Shown: piece by piece, positions 28,899 through 35,842 of the stretch
Layout: every line of letters starts with the position of its first letter
Position numbering within the stretch: the stretch's first letter is position 1
Source: Actinomyces trachealis
GTDB lineage: Bacteria; Actinomycetota; Actinomycetes; Actinomycetales; Actinomycetaceae
NCBI RefSeq assembly: GCF_015711475.1
Contig: NZ_CP065027.1
Location: forward strand, 1,240,001-1,304,000
Length of the DNA: 64,000 nt
Direction of reading: 5' to 3'
Position numbers and translations under genes: made by a program
Notes under the pieces: generated by a model
Databases searched by the model: none
What the model saw: the letters and a program-made list of their open reading frames with translations, nothing else
Told to the model about the DNA's origin: nothing

Positions 28899-29162
28899 TC
28901 AGAGGAAGCGGTAGATGTCCTGTAAGGTGTAGCCCTTGGCGATCATCATGCACTGGGCGTGGTAGAGCAGCTGGCTGAGCTCCTCGCAGGCGGCGGCGTC
29001 GGACTCGTGCTCGCAGGCCATCCAGGACTCGGCAGCCTCCTCCACCAGCTTTTTGCCAATGAAGTGCACGCCACGATCCAACTCCTCCACTGTGCCGGAG
29101 TCCTCTGGTCGGGTGACGGCCTTCTCCTGCAGCTCAGCAAAGAGTTCCTCAAAAGTCTTCAT
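28899..29162 (-). CDS. hisE: Phosphoribosyl-ATP pyrophosphatase
   Basis: The 87-residue MazG-like helical enzyme hydrolyses phosphoribosyl-ATP to phosphoribosyl-[31 protein letters not shown] and the Glu-rich metal site ([15 protein letters not shown]) are typical. It is followed by hisG, the usual actinobacterial hisE-hisG pair. TAGCCT 6 nt before the ATG suggests a leaderless message. Confidence 0.94.
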   Translation of the reverse strand: MKTFEELFAELQEKAVTRPEDSGTVEELDRGVHFIGKKLVEEAAESWMACEHESDAAACEELSQLLYHAQCMMIAKGYTLQDIYRFL

Positions 29163-29168
29163 ACGGCC

Positions 29169-29174
29169 AGGCTA
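29169..29174 (-). promoter_or_regulatory. -10 box TAGCCT of hisE (leaderless)
   Basis: TAGCCT on the - strand is 6 nt before the hisE ATG, with no ribosome site. Confidence 0.55.
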
Positions 29175-29284
29175 GTGCAAGCCCGCCAATATACCGGCGG
29201 CCAACCAGCACCCGAGATGCGTGATTCTGAACCAAATACGTCTATTTACTGCAAGAACGCGCGTTGTGCGGCATGATGTTGGGT

Positions 29285-30223
29285 ATGTCGCAGATCGTCG
29301 TCGTCACACCGAACCCCGCCATTGACATCACCTACGAGGTGCCGCAGCCGCGCCTGGGTGAGGTCCACCGCGTAAACGACATAGTGCGCCGTGCAGGTGG
29401 TAAAGGACTCAATGTCACCGCCGTGCTGGGCCAGCTGGGCCTGCACAGCCGGGTCACTGGATTCCTGGGGGGCCGTGGGGGAAAAGAGATGTGCGACCTC
29501 CTCTCCGGCTGGGACGTGGACCAAGACTGGGTGGACCTCGGCGACACCTGCCCCACCCGGTCTTCCGTGGCTGTGCGCGCCAAGGACGGCTCCGTAACCG
29601 TTTTCAACGAGGCTGGCCCCAGCGTAGACGGCGCCGCCTGGGAACAACTCACCCAGACGGTTTTGGCCGTGCTCCAGGCAGAGGACGTGCTAGTAGTCTC
29701 CGGCTCCTGCCCGCCAGGAACCACCACCAAGGACCTAGCTGCGCTGTTAAGGTCCGCCCGTGAGCAAGGTGCCCGCACCGTGCTGGACACCTCCGGGCCG
29801 CTGCTAGTCGCCTGTGCTGGCCTGGCCGACGCCGTGAAACCCAACCGGGAGGAACTCGCCCAAGCCACCGGGAGCAATGACCTGACCACAGGAGCCAAAG
29901 CCTTGCTGGAGCAGGGGGCTGAGGCCGTCGTCGTCTCGGACGGGCCGCGTGGCATGTACCTGTTTACTGGTGGGGAAGCAGGTGGTGCCTGGCACGCCGA
30001 CGCCCCCGACGTGAAGGTGGTCAACCCCACCGGTGCAGGCGATTCCGCAGTCGCCGCCCTCGCCGCAGCCCTTTACCGGCAACCAGGCGGCCTCACTAGG
30101 GACGCCCTCAAGGACGCCGTAGCACTGTCAACTGCCGCCGTCGTGACACCGGTGGCTGGAGTGGTGGATATGGCCACCTATGAGCGCCTGCACGGCCTCG
30201 TCACCGCTGAGCCGGTTGCCTAA
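29285..30223 (+). CDS. 1-phosphofructokinase/tagatose-6-phosphate kinase family hexose kinase
   Basis: The 312-residue PfkB-fold kinase has the N-terminal signature IVVVTPNPAIDITYEV, the di-Gly site AGGKGLNVTAVLGQLG and the ATP/catalytic motif NPTGAGDSAVAALAAAL (Asp base). This subgroup phosphorylates fructose-1-P or tagatose-6-P. It has no PTS fructose genes beside it, so the substrate is open. ATG at 29285 gives the usual MSQIVVVTPNPA; in-frame ATGs at 29273 and 29276 are possible. Divergent from hisE. Confidence 0.87.
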   Translation: MSQIVVVTPNPAIDITYEVPQPRLGEVHRVNDIVRRAGGKGLNVTAVLGQLGLHSRVTGFLGGRGGKEMCDLLSGWDVDQDWVDLGDTCPTRSSVAVRAKDGSVTVFNEAGPSVDGAAWEQLTQTVLAVLQAEDVLVVSGSCPPGTTTKDLAALLRSAREQGARTVLDTSGPLLVACAGLADAVKPNREELAQATGSNDLTTGAKALLEQGAEAVVVSDGPRGMYLFTGGEAGGAWHADAPDVKVVNPTGAGDSAVAALAAALYRQPGGLTRDALKDAVALSTAAVVTPVAGVVDMATYERLHGLVTAEPVA

Positions 30224-30275
30224 GCCTGCTGAACTTGAGCGGCAGGCGTGCCCATACGACACGAAGATCCTCCCA

Positions 30276-31433
30276 TCAAAATCCAGCCAGCGCTGCGGCA
30301 TGCTTGCCTGCAGCGGCCGCTGCCAGGAAAGCCACCTCATCGGCGTCCAAGCCGCGTCCCATGGTTGAAAGCCGCAGGTTTGCTTGCTGCTGGATCTGCT
30401 CCAGTGCCGTACGCAGGCCCGCCGTCTCAACCGCTACAAACCGGTGCTGCACCCCGGTAGAGCGGGGTGCGCAGAGCGCCTGCGCCTGCGCCAGCACCTG
30501 CTCTCCAAGCGCACCGGGTAGCAGTGGCACCACGATATCAGCGGCCACCTGCGCCACCTTTCCGTAGGCCGTCTGGGAGTGGTGTGAGACCCCCCGGTGC
30601 CGGGGGCGCGCATCCGCTTGGGAGACCCGTAGGCAAGCCACCGGGTGTCCCCCCAGAAGCGCAACGGCGTTCAACGCCTCCCCGCAGGAAACACCAGAAA
30701 AGCCCCAGGGCGTGTCCGTACCCAAATTGCCTGGTCCCTGCGACACCACGGCAATGTCAGCGCCGAGCACCAGGCGTGCAGCCAGTAGGCCATTGTGGAT
30801 GGACACTGCCTCAAGATCACCGCCCCAGGCCTGGCCCACCGTGACGGTGCCCGCCAGCAGCCCGACATCGCGCAGAGCCGCCACTGCCTGCGAGTAGGCT
30901 AACGGCAGCGCCCCGCCATCGGTCATCACATAGACCACACGCGGCAGCCGATCACCAGCGGCAGGCAGCATGCCCGCGATCAGGGCTGGCAGGGACGAAT
31001 GCAGGTCTGCCACCACCACAGGCATTCCGCACAGATCCAAGGGACCGGCCGCACCGGAGAGCACGGCATGGTGCGGGGTTTCCTGCTCATCCACCCCCTG
31101 CACCAGCAGCTGATCGGGCGTGTAACGGCACTTGACCAGATGCCCCGGCCCCCGTTGATCCACCGGCAACTCGCCCAGCACCGCAGTAACCATGCCGTGC
31201 CCACCCGTGCCCAGACGGCGTTCTAAGGCGGAGACTTCCACACGCACACTGGCACCAGGCTCGGGAATGCCGTGCAGCTGCTCATAGACCACGGCGCGCA
31301 GCTCCTCACCTGGCCTTAGAAACTCTGCGTCCGTCGGTGCTGCCGTCACCTCAACTTGCAACTCCGCGCAGCACGCACCCTTGGGCCCCCATGAACGCAG
31401 CAAGGAACGCACCACACCGTCACGCCACATCAT
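30276..31433 (-). CDS. DUF3866 family protein
   Basis: The 385-residue protein matches the actinobacterial DUF3866 family: a short N-terminal beta region (WRDGVVRSLLRSW...ELQVEV), DLHSSLPALIAG, YVMTDGGALPLAYS, and SQGPGNLGTDTPWGFSGV, then SVSHHSQTAYGKV-like RGVSHHSQTAYGKV. Function is unknown; the gene is widely found beside pafBC. ATG at 31433 is chosen because TACGGT sits 6 nt upstream, the local leaderless pattern; the frame is open further upstream but overlaps the divergent promoter. Confidence 0.85.
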   Translation of the reverse strand: MMWRDGVVRSLLRSWGPKGACCAELQVEVTAAPTDAEFLRPGEELRAVVYEQLHGIPEPGASVRVEVSALERRLGTGGHGMVTAVLGELPVDQRGPGHLVKCRYTPDQLLVQGVDEQETPHHAVLSGAAGPLDLCGMPVVVADLHSSLPALIAGMLPAAGDRLPRVVYVMTDGGALPLAYSQAVAALRDVGLLAGTVTVGQAWGGDLEAVSIHNGLLAARLVLGADIAVVSQGPGNLGTDTPWGFSGVSCGEALNAVALLGGHPVACLRVSQADARPRHRGVSHHSQTAYGKVAQVAADIVVPLLPGALGEQVLAQAQALCAPRSTGVQHRFVAVETAGLRTALEQIQQQANLRLSTMGRGLDADEVAFLAAAAAGKHAAALAGF

Positions 31434-31439
31434 GTGAAC

Positions 31440-31445
31440 ACCGTA
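31440..31445 (-). promoter_or_regulatory. -10 box TACGGT of the DUF3866 gene (leaderless)
   Basis: TACGGT on the - strand is 6 nt before ATG 31433. It lies 16 bp from the divergent pafB -10 box, so the two promoters overlap. Confidence 0.55.
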
Positions 31446-31460
31446 CCGGCCCACACCGCT

Positions 31461-31466
31461 TAGCCT
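31461..31466 (+). promoter_or_regulatory. -10 box TAGCCT of pafB (leaderless)
   Basis: TAGCCT is 6 nt before GTG 31473, favouring that codon over the GTG at 31467. Confidence 0.55.
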
Positions 31467-31472
31467 GTGCTC

Positions 31473-32456
31473 GTGACCCCAGCGACCGACGCGCCTGACG
31501 TAGTACCGGCGGAGCAACGCCAGCTCAACCTGCTCCACGCACTGCGGCACTCACCCCACGGTCTGACCGCCACCCAGCTTCTGGAGAGCGTTGAGGGCTA
31601 CGACGGCACCAGCAACTCTCAACGGCGTAAGTTCGAGCGGGACAAGGACACCTTGCGCGACCTCGGCATACAGATCCGCACCGAGCCCGAGACAGCCACG
31701 GCTGAAGGCGTTGAGGTCCGCTACCGTGTGGAGGACTCCGGCTACGCTCTACCACCTATCCACCTGGACTCCCAGCAGGCCGACGCACTACTACTCGCTG
31801 CCCGCTCCTGGCAGGGCGGAGCCTTGCCTGCTGCGGCGCGCCGGGCCGTCACCAAGTTGCTTGCGGTCGCTGACACTGCTGCAGGCGCCAGCAGCGAGCT
31901 GAGTGTGAGCGTGGATGCCCGCGTGCCCGCCGAACTCGTTGATGCCGTTGACCAGCGGCGCCTAGTTTGCTTCGACTATGCCTCCCCTTCCTCGGGACGC
32001 GTGTCTTGCCGCACCGTGGAACCGCACGCCCTGGAACTGCGCAAGGGCAGCTGGTATTTACAGGCCCTGGAGTCCGGTTCTGGGCGCGACCTGACCTTCC
32101 GACTGGAACGGATCGTTGGGGCCGTCACGCCCCTTGGTGAGCCTGGAGCGTTCCAACGGCGCGAGAAGCCTGCGGTTGGGCGTCAGTGTGCCGTGCTAGC
32201 GCTGAGCCCGGGGAAGGGCCTAGCCTTACGGGCCGCAGCGGTCAGTGCCCTAGAGACAGCGGGGGATCTACAGGTTCCGGAGGGTCGCGAAGTGGTCTGC
32301 GTGCCATACGACGAGACTCTAGGCTTCTCAGGCCTCCTGGCAGCCATGGGGCCCGACGTCGTCGTCCTCGCGCCGGAGACCTTGCGTGACGCCGTGCGCG
32401 CGCACTTGTCTGCCGTCGCCTCGCTAAACGCGTCAACTGAGGCTAGTGAGTACTGA
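31473..32456 (+). CDS. pafB: WYL-domain transcriptional regulator PafB
   Basis: The 327-residue protein has an N-terminal winged helix (RQLNLLHALRHSPHGLTATQLLESV, RRKFERDKDTLRDLGI) and a WYL ligand domain (RRLVCFDYASPSSGRVSCRTVEPHALELRKGSWYLQALE). With PafC it forms the LexA-independent DNA-damage activator known from mycobacteria, where the pair lies by the proteasome accessory factor locus. Here no proteasome genes are nearby. It overlaps pafC by 11 bp. Confidence 0.88.
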   Translation: MTPATDAPDVVPAEQRQLNLLHALRHSPHGLTATQLLESVEGYDGTSNSQRRKFERDKDTLRDLGIQIRTEPETATAEGVEVRYRVEDSGYALPPIHLDSQQADALLLAARSWQGGALPAAARRAVTKLLAVADTAAGASSELSVSVDARVPAELVDAVDQRRLVCFDYASPSSGRVSCRTVEPHALELRKGSWYLQALESGSGRDLTFRLERIVGAVTPLGEPGAFQRREKPAVGRQCAVLALSPGKGLALRAAAVSALETAGDLQVPEGREVVCVPYDETLGFSGLLAAMGPDVVVLAPETLRDAVRAHLSAVASLNASTEASEY

Positions 32457-33450
32457 CATGGCTAGACCAGCAGCATCAGAGCGGCTCGTCCGCCTCATGG
32501 CTCTACCGGCCTGGGTGGGAAGGCACCCTGGTGCCAGCATCCAAGAGGCCGCCAAGCACTTCGACGTAGACTCAGAGCAACTGCGTCAAGACATCCTGAC
32601 CTTGTGGATGACGGGGTTGCCAGGCATGGCTGGGGGAGACCTCGTGGACTTTGACTACGATGCCCTGGAGGAGGATGGCGAGCTCTACCTGACCCAGGGG
32701 CTAGGTTTAGACGCGCCAGTCCGCTTGTCCCGCCATGAAGCGGCCAGCCTGCTGCTTGTGCTCCGCGTACTGTGCCAGAGCCTTCGCGCGGACCGAAGTA
32801 TCGCCGCAGGGCTAGAGCAGGCCCAGCTAACCATCCAAGCCTCGCTAGAGGAGATGGGGGAGTTCAGCTGCGCTGGAAACCCATCCCCAGCGGCTGAACC
32901 CACCGTCAGAAACGACGATGGAGCCAAAGTGGATCGCTCAGCGGTGATCGAGCAGGTACGTCAGGCGCTGCGTGAACACCGAGAGCTGCACCTGGAGTAC
33001 GTCTCCGCGAACGATGTGCGTACCAGCCGCGACGTCGAGCCCCTGAAACTCATGGGCGACGGCAGCCACCTCACACTCCGGGCCTGGTGCCATCAGGCAA
33101 AGGCTGAGCGCGACTTCCGCTTGGACCGAGTGCTTGGGGCCCAGGTGCTCACCGGAGCCGTCACCCACCGCCTGGTGGCGCGGCGCCGCAGACCTACCGC
33201 TGACCTTCGACCGCTCCTAGAACTCACCCTGGCTCCTACGGGCCGCTGGCTGGTTGAGGAGATCCCCTGCGAGTCAGCCACCGAGCTGGACGACGGGCGC
33301 TGGCACGTGGTTGTGCGCGGCCGCGACGAGGACTGGCTGGTGCGGCTCGTTCTCTCCGCCGGACGCCACGTGCTAGCGGTGAGGCCTGACGCGCTGCGGG
33401 AACGTGCCATTGCCGCTGCGAAAGCAGGCATGGCGGCCTACGCCGACTAG
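32446..33450 (+). CDS. pafC: WYL-domain transcriptional regulator PafC
   Basis: The 334-residue partner of PafB starts with a helix-turn-helix region (ERLVRLMALPAWVGRHPGASIQEAAKHFDVDSEQLRQDILTLWMTGLPG) and has a WYL domain (HRELHLEYVSANDVRTSRDVEPLKLMGDGSHLTLRAWCHQAKAERDFRLDRV). The GTG start at 32446 lies inside the end of pafB; ATG at 32458 is a possible alternative. tatA and tatC follow, the same order as in mycobacteria. Confidence 0.9.
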   Translation: MSTDMARPAASERLVRLMALPAWVGRHPGASIQEAAKHFDVDSEQLRQDILTLWMTGLPGMAGGDLVDFDYDALEEDGELYLTQGLGLDAPVRLSRHEAASLLLVLRVLCQSLRADRSIAAGLEQAQLTIQASLEEMGEFSCAGNPSPAAEPTVRNDDGAKVDRSAVIEQVRQALREHRELHLEYVSANDVRTSRDVEPLKLMGDGSHLTLRAWCHQAKAERDFRLDRVLGAQVLTGAVTHRLVARRRRPTADLRPLLELTLAPTGRWLVEEIPCESATELDDGRWHVVVRGRDEDWLVRLVLSAGRHVLAVRPDALRERAIAAAKAGMAAYAD

Positions 33451-33588
33451 TCCGCAGGCGCCCCTGCCCTAGGGTTTCGGTACGCCATGGGTGGAACGTC
33501 ACGCCTGCGTTTTCAGGACATGTGGCGTGGGCCGCTAGACTCGCCACGTTCCGCCAACCCACCTCCAATCTTGAAAGCAGGTACTCGC

Positions 33589-33861
33589 ATGGGAGCCATG
33601 AGACCTTGGCACTGGATTGTCGTCCTCCTAGTTGTCCTCGTCATCTTTGGAGGCAACAAGCTGCCTGAGCTTGCCGGGAGCATCGGCAAGTCCATGAAAA
33701 TCTTCAAGAAGGAGGTCAAGGAGCTGCGCGAGGACGATGATGCCCCCGCCGCCCAGATCCAGCCGCAGCAGGGCACCTACTACACCGAGCCCACCCAGCC
33801 CGGTCAGGCCGCCCCGGTTCAGCAGGCGAACCCGCAGGACGGCGCCGCCCCCCAGGCCTGA
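33589..33861 (+). CDS. tatA: Sec-independent protein translocase subunit TatA
   Basis: The 90-residue protein has one N-terminal membrane helix (WHWIVVLLVVLVIFGGNKLPELAGSIGKSMKIFKKEVKEL), the TatA hallmark with Phe-Gly hinge and amphipathic helix, then a Gln/Pro-rich tail. It forms the export pore with TatC, the next gene. ATG at 33589 has AGCAGG about 7 nt upstream; a second ATG is at 33598. Confidence 0.94.
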   Translation: MGAMRPWHWIVVLLVVLVIFGGNKLPELAGSIGKSMKIFKKEVKELREDDDAPAAQIQPQQGTYYTEPTQPGQAAPVQQANPQDGAAPQA

Positions 33862-33961
33862 GCGGGCTGCGCCCCACCGGGCGCGCCTGCAGGCATCCGG
33901 TTGCCTGAGCCCAAACTGTGGGCCGGGCGCCAGTCCCTGGTGACGCGTAGAGAGGAACGCC

Positions 33962-34789
33962 GTGCCGAGCCTGCCGAAGGTCTCGCTGCCCAACAAGCGC
34001 AAGGACAACCCCGAAGCCCGAATGGCTATCGGGGACCACCTGCGTGAGCTGCGCAACCGTGCTTTCATCTCTGCGATCGCGGTTCTCATCGGTTCGATCG
34101 TCGGCTACTTCTTGTCCGACTGGGCCTACACGGTAGTGACCCAGCCGATCATCAAGGCCAATGAGCAAGGTGCCAACCTGTCCATGAACTTCGAGACCGT
34201 GATGTCGTCCTTTGACCTCAAACTGCGCATCTCCATGTGGCTCGGTGTGCTGCTGTCTTCGCCCATCTGGACCTATGAGTTCTGGGCCTTCGTGGCCCCT
34301 GGTATGACTGGTAAGGAGAAGCGCTTTGTGTGGGGCTACGGCATTGTTGCCCTGCTGCTCTTCACCTCCGGTATCGCGCTGGGGATCTTCATCATCCCCC
34401 ACGCCGTGATCGTGCTGACCAGCTTCATGCCCAAGAACCTGGCGGTCACCGGCGTTATGTCCGTGTCCACCTACCTGTCATTCGTGATGCGGATCGTGCT
34501 GGCCTTCGGAGCAGCCTTCCTCCTACCGGAGATCATGGTGGGTATCAACCAGCTTGGTCTCATGAAGGGCCGCACCATGCTCAAGGGTTGGCGTTGGGCT
34601 GTGGTGGCGATCGTGATCTTCATGGCGATCGTGAACCCGCTGCCAGACCCGTGGTCGGTGATCTTTATGTCCGTGCCGATTGTGGGCCTCTATCTGGGGG
34701 CCTGTGGCATCGCCATCCGGCATGACAACCGGCTGGCCAAACGCCTCGCCCAAGAGGACGCTGCCCTGGATGCTGCCCTCGCTGAGTAA
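33962..34789 (+). CDS. tatC: Sec-independent protein translocase subunit TatC
   Basis: The 275-residue membrane protein has six helices and the TatC signatures MAIGDHLRELRNR (twin-arginine signal binding) and LLSSPIWTYEFWAFVAPGMTGKEKR. It is the Tat signal receptor. GTG at 33962 has GAGAGG 7 nt upstream. A likely local client is the RibY lipoprotein (SRRSLL signal). Confidence 0.95.
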   Translation: MPSLPKVSLPNKRKDNPEARMAIGDHLRELRNRAFISAIAVLIGSIVGYFLSDWAYTVVTQPIIKANEQGANLSMNFETVMSSFDLKLRISMWLGVLLSSPIWTYEFWAFVAPGMTGKEKRFVWGYGIVALLLFTSGIALGIFIIPHAVIVLTSFMPKNLAVTGVMSVSTYLSFVMRIVLAFGAAFLLPEIMVGINQLGLMKGRTMLKGWRWAVVAIVIFMAIVNPLPDPWSVIFMSVPIVGLYLGACGIAIRHDNRLAKRLAQEDAALDAALAE

Positions 34790-34827
34790 CCAGCTCCCAA
34801 CCTCTCAGCAGTACCGGGAAGTAACCT

Positions 34828-35775
34828 ATGCGCGTCGGCCTAGTCGTGAACCCGGCCTCCGGACGTGGACGCCATGGCGGCGCCGCCCGTATCGTGACCA
34901 CTGCACTGGTTAGTGCCGGGCATGACGTCGTCGAGGCCCACGGAACCAGCTACGACGAGTCCCGCCGCAGCGCCACCGCCCTCATGGAAGACCGGGTTGG
35001 TTTAGACGCCCTGGTGGTGGTTGGCGGTGACGGAACCGTGCACCTGGGACTCGACGTCGTCGCCCAAACACCGGTGCCACTGGGTATCGTGGCAGTTGGC
35101 ACCGGAAATGACCTAGCTCGCCACCTGGCATTGCCCGCCCGCGACCCACAGGCCTCGGCCACCATCATCATTGAGGCGCTCGCAGGACGTGGCCGCAGTA
35201 TCCGCATGGACGCCATCCACGCCACCAGACCGGACGGCAGCCCCGTTCCCGACGAGCATGAGTGGTCCTTGGCGGTCTGTTCAGCGGGCATCGACGCCGC
35301 CGTCAACGCTCACGCGAACACACTCAGCTGGCCAGCAGGGGAAGGCCGCTATGTGCGCGCCGTTATGGGCGAGCTGACGCGGCTGGCCCCATACGGCTAC
35401 CGGATCACCACCGACTCGGGCACCTGGGAGGGACCCGCACTCCTCCTAGCGGCAGCCAACACCAGGTATTTCGGTGGTGGCATGGACCTCTCCCCAGAAG
35501 CCTCACCCACCGACGGCCTGCTGGATGTCCTGCGCCTGGACCCCGTCTCCCGCCCGCACCTGCTGCGGCTACTCATCCAGCTCTTCAAAGGCGCTCACCT
35601 AGGCGATCCAGCCGTGCACCTGGAACGCACTCGTGTGCTCACCATTGAGGCCCTGCCGCCGGAGCAGGGCTGGCGGCAACCACCACAGCCCATGGCCGAC
35701 GGCGAGGCTGTGGCAAATCTGCCCCTGCGCTTAGAAGCGGTCCGCGATGTAGTCAGCGTGCTCCTGCCTGACTGA
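34828..35775 (+). CDS. Diacylglycerol/sphingosine kinase-family lipid kinase
   Basis: The 315-residue protein has the DAGK catalytic domain: VGLVVNPASGRG, VVVGGDGTVH (nucleotide loop), GIVAVGTGNDLARHL, and the C-terminal beta domain NTRYFGGGMDLSPEASPTDGLLDV. Such enzymes phosphorylate diacylglycerol or related lipids at the membrane. A GGGAAG site lies 6 nt before ATG 34828. It follows tatC by 38 bp and probably shares its transcript. Confidence 0.9.
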   Translation: MRVGLVVNPASGRGRHGGAARIVTTALVSAGHDVVEAHGTSYDESRRSATALMEDRVGLDALVVVGGDGTVHLGLDVVAQTPVPLGIVAVGTGNDLARHLALPARDPQASATIIIEALAGRGRSIRMDAIHATRPDGSPVPDEHEWSLAVCSAGIDAAVNAHANTLSWPAGEGRYVRAVMGELTRLAPYGYRITTDSGTWEGPALLLAAANTRYFGGGMDLSPEASPTDGLLDVLRLDPVSRPHLLRLLIQLFKGAHLGDPAVHLERTRVLTIEALPPEQGWRQPPQPMADGEAVANLPLRLEAVRDVVSVLLPD

Positions 35776-35830
35776 GCACCTGCGCGATGAGCAGCGCCGC
35801 AATCCGCTCAGGGGAAGATGCTGGCACACG

Positions 35831-35836
35831 TAGGCT
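35831..35836 (+). promoter_or_regulatory. -10 box TAGGCT of the helicase gene (leaderless)
   Basis: TAGGCT is 6 nt before ATG 35843 and there is no ribosome site. Confidence 0.55.
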
Positions 35837-35842
35837 GAGCCC

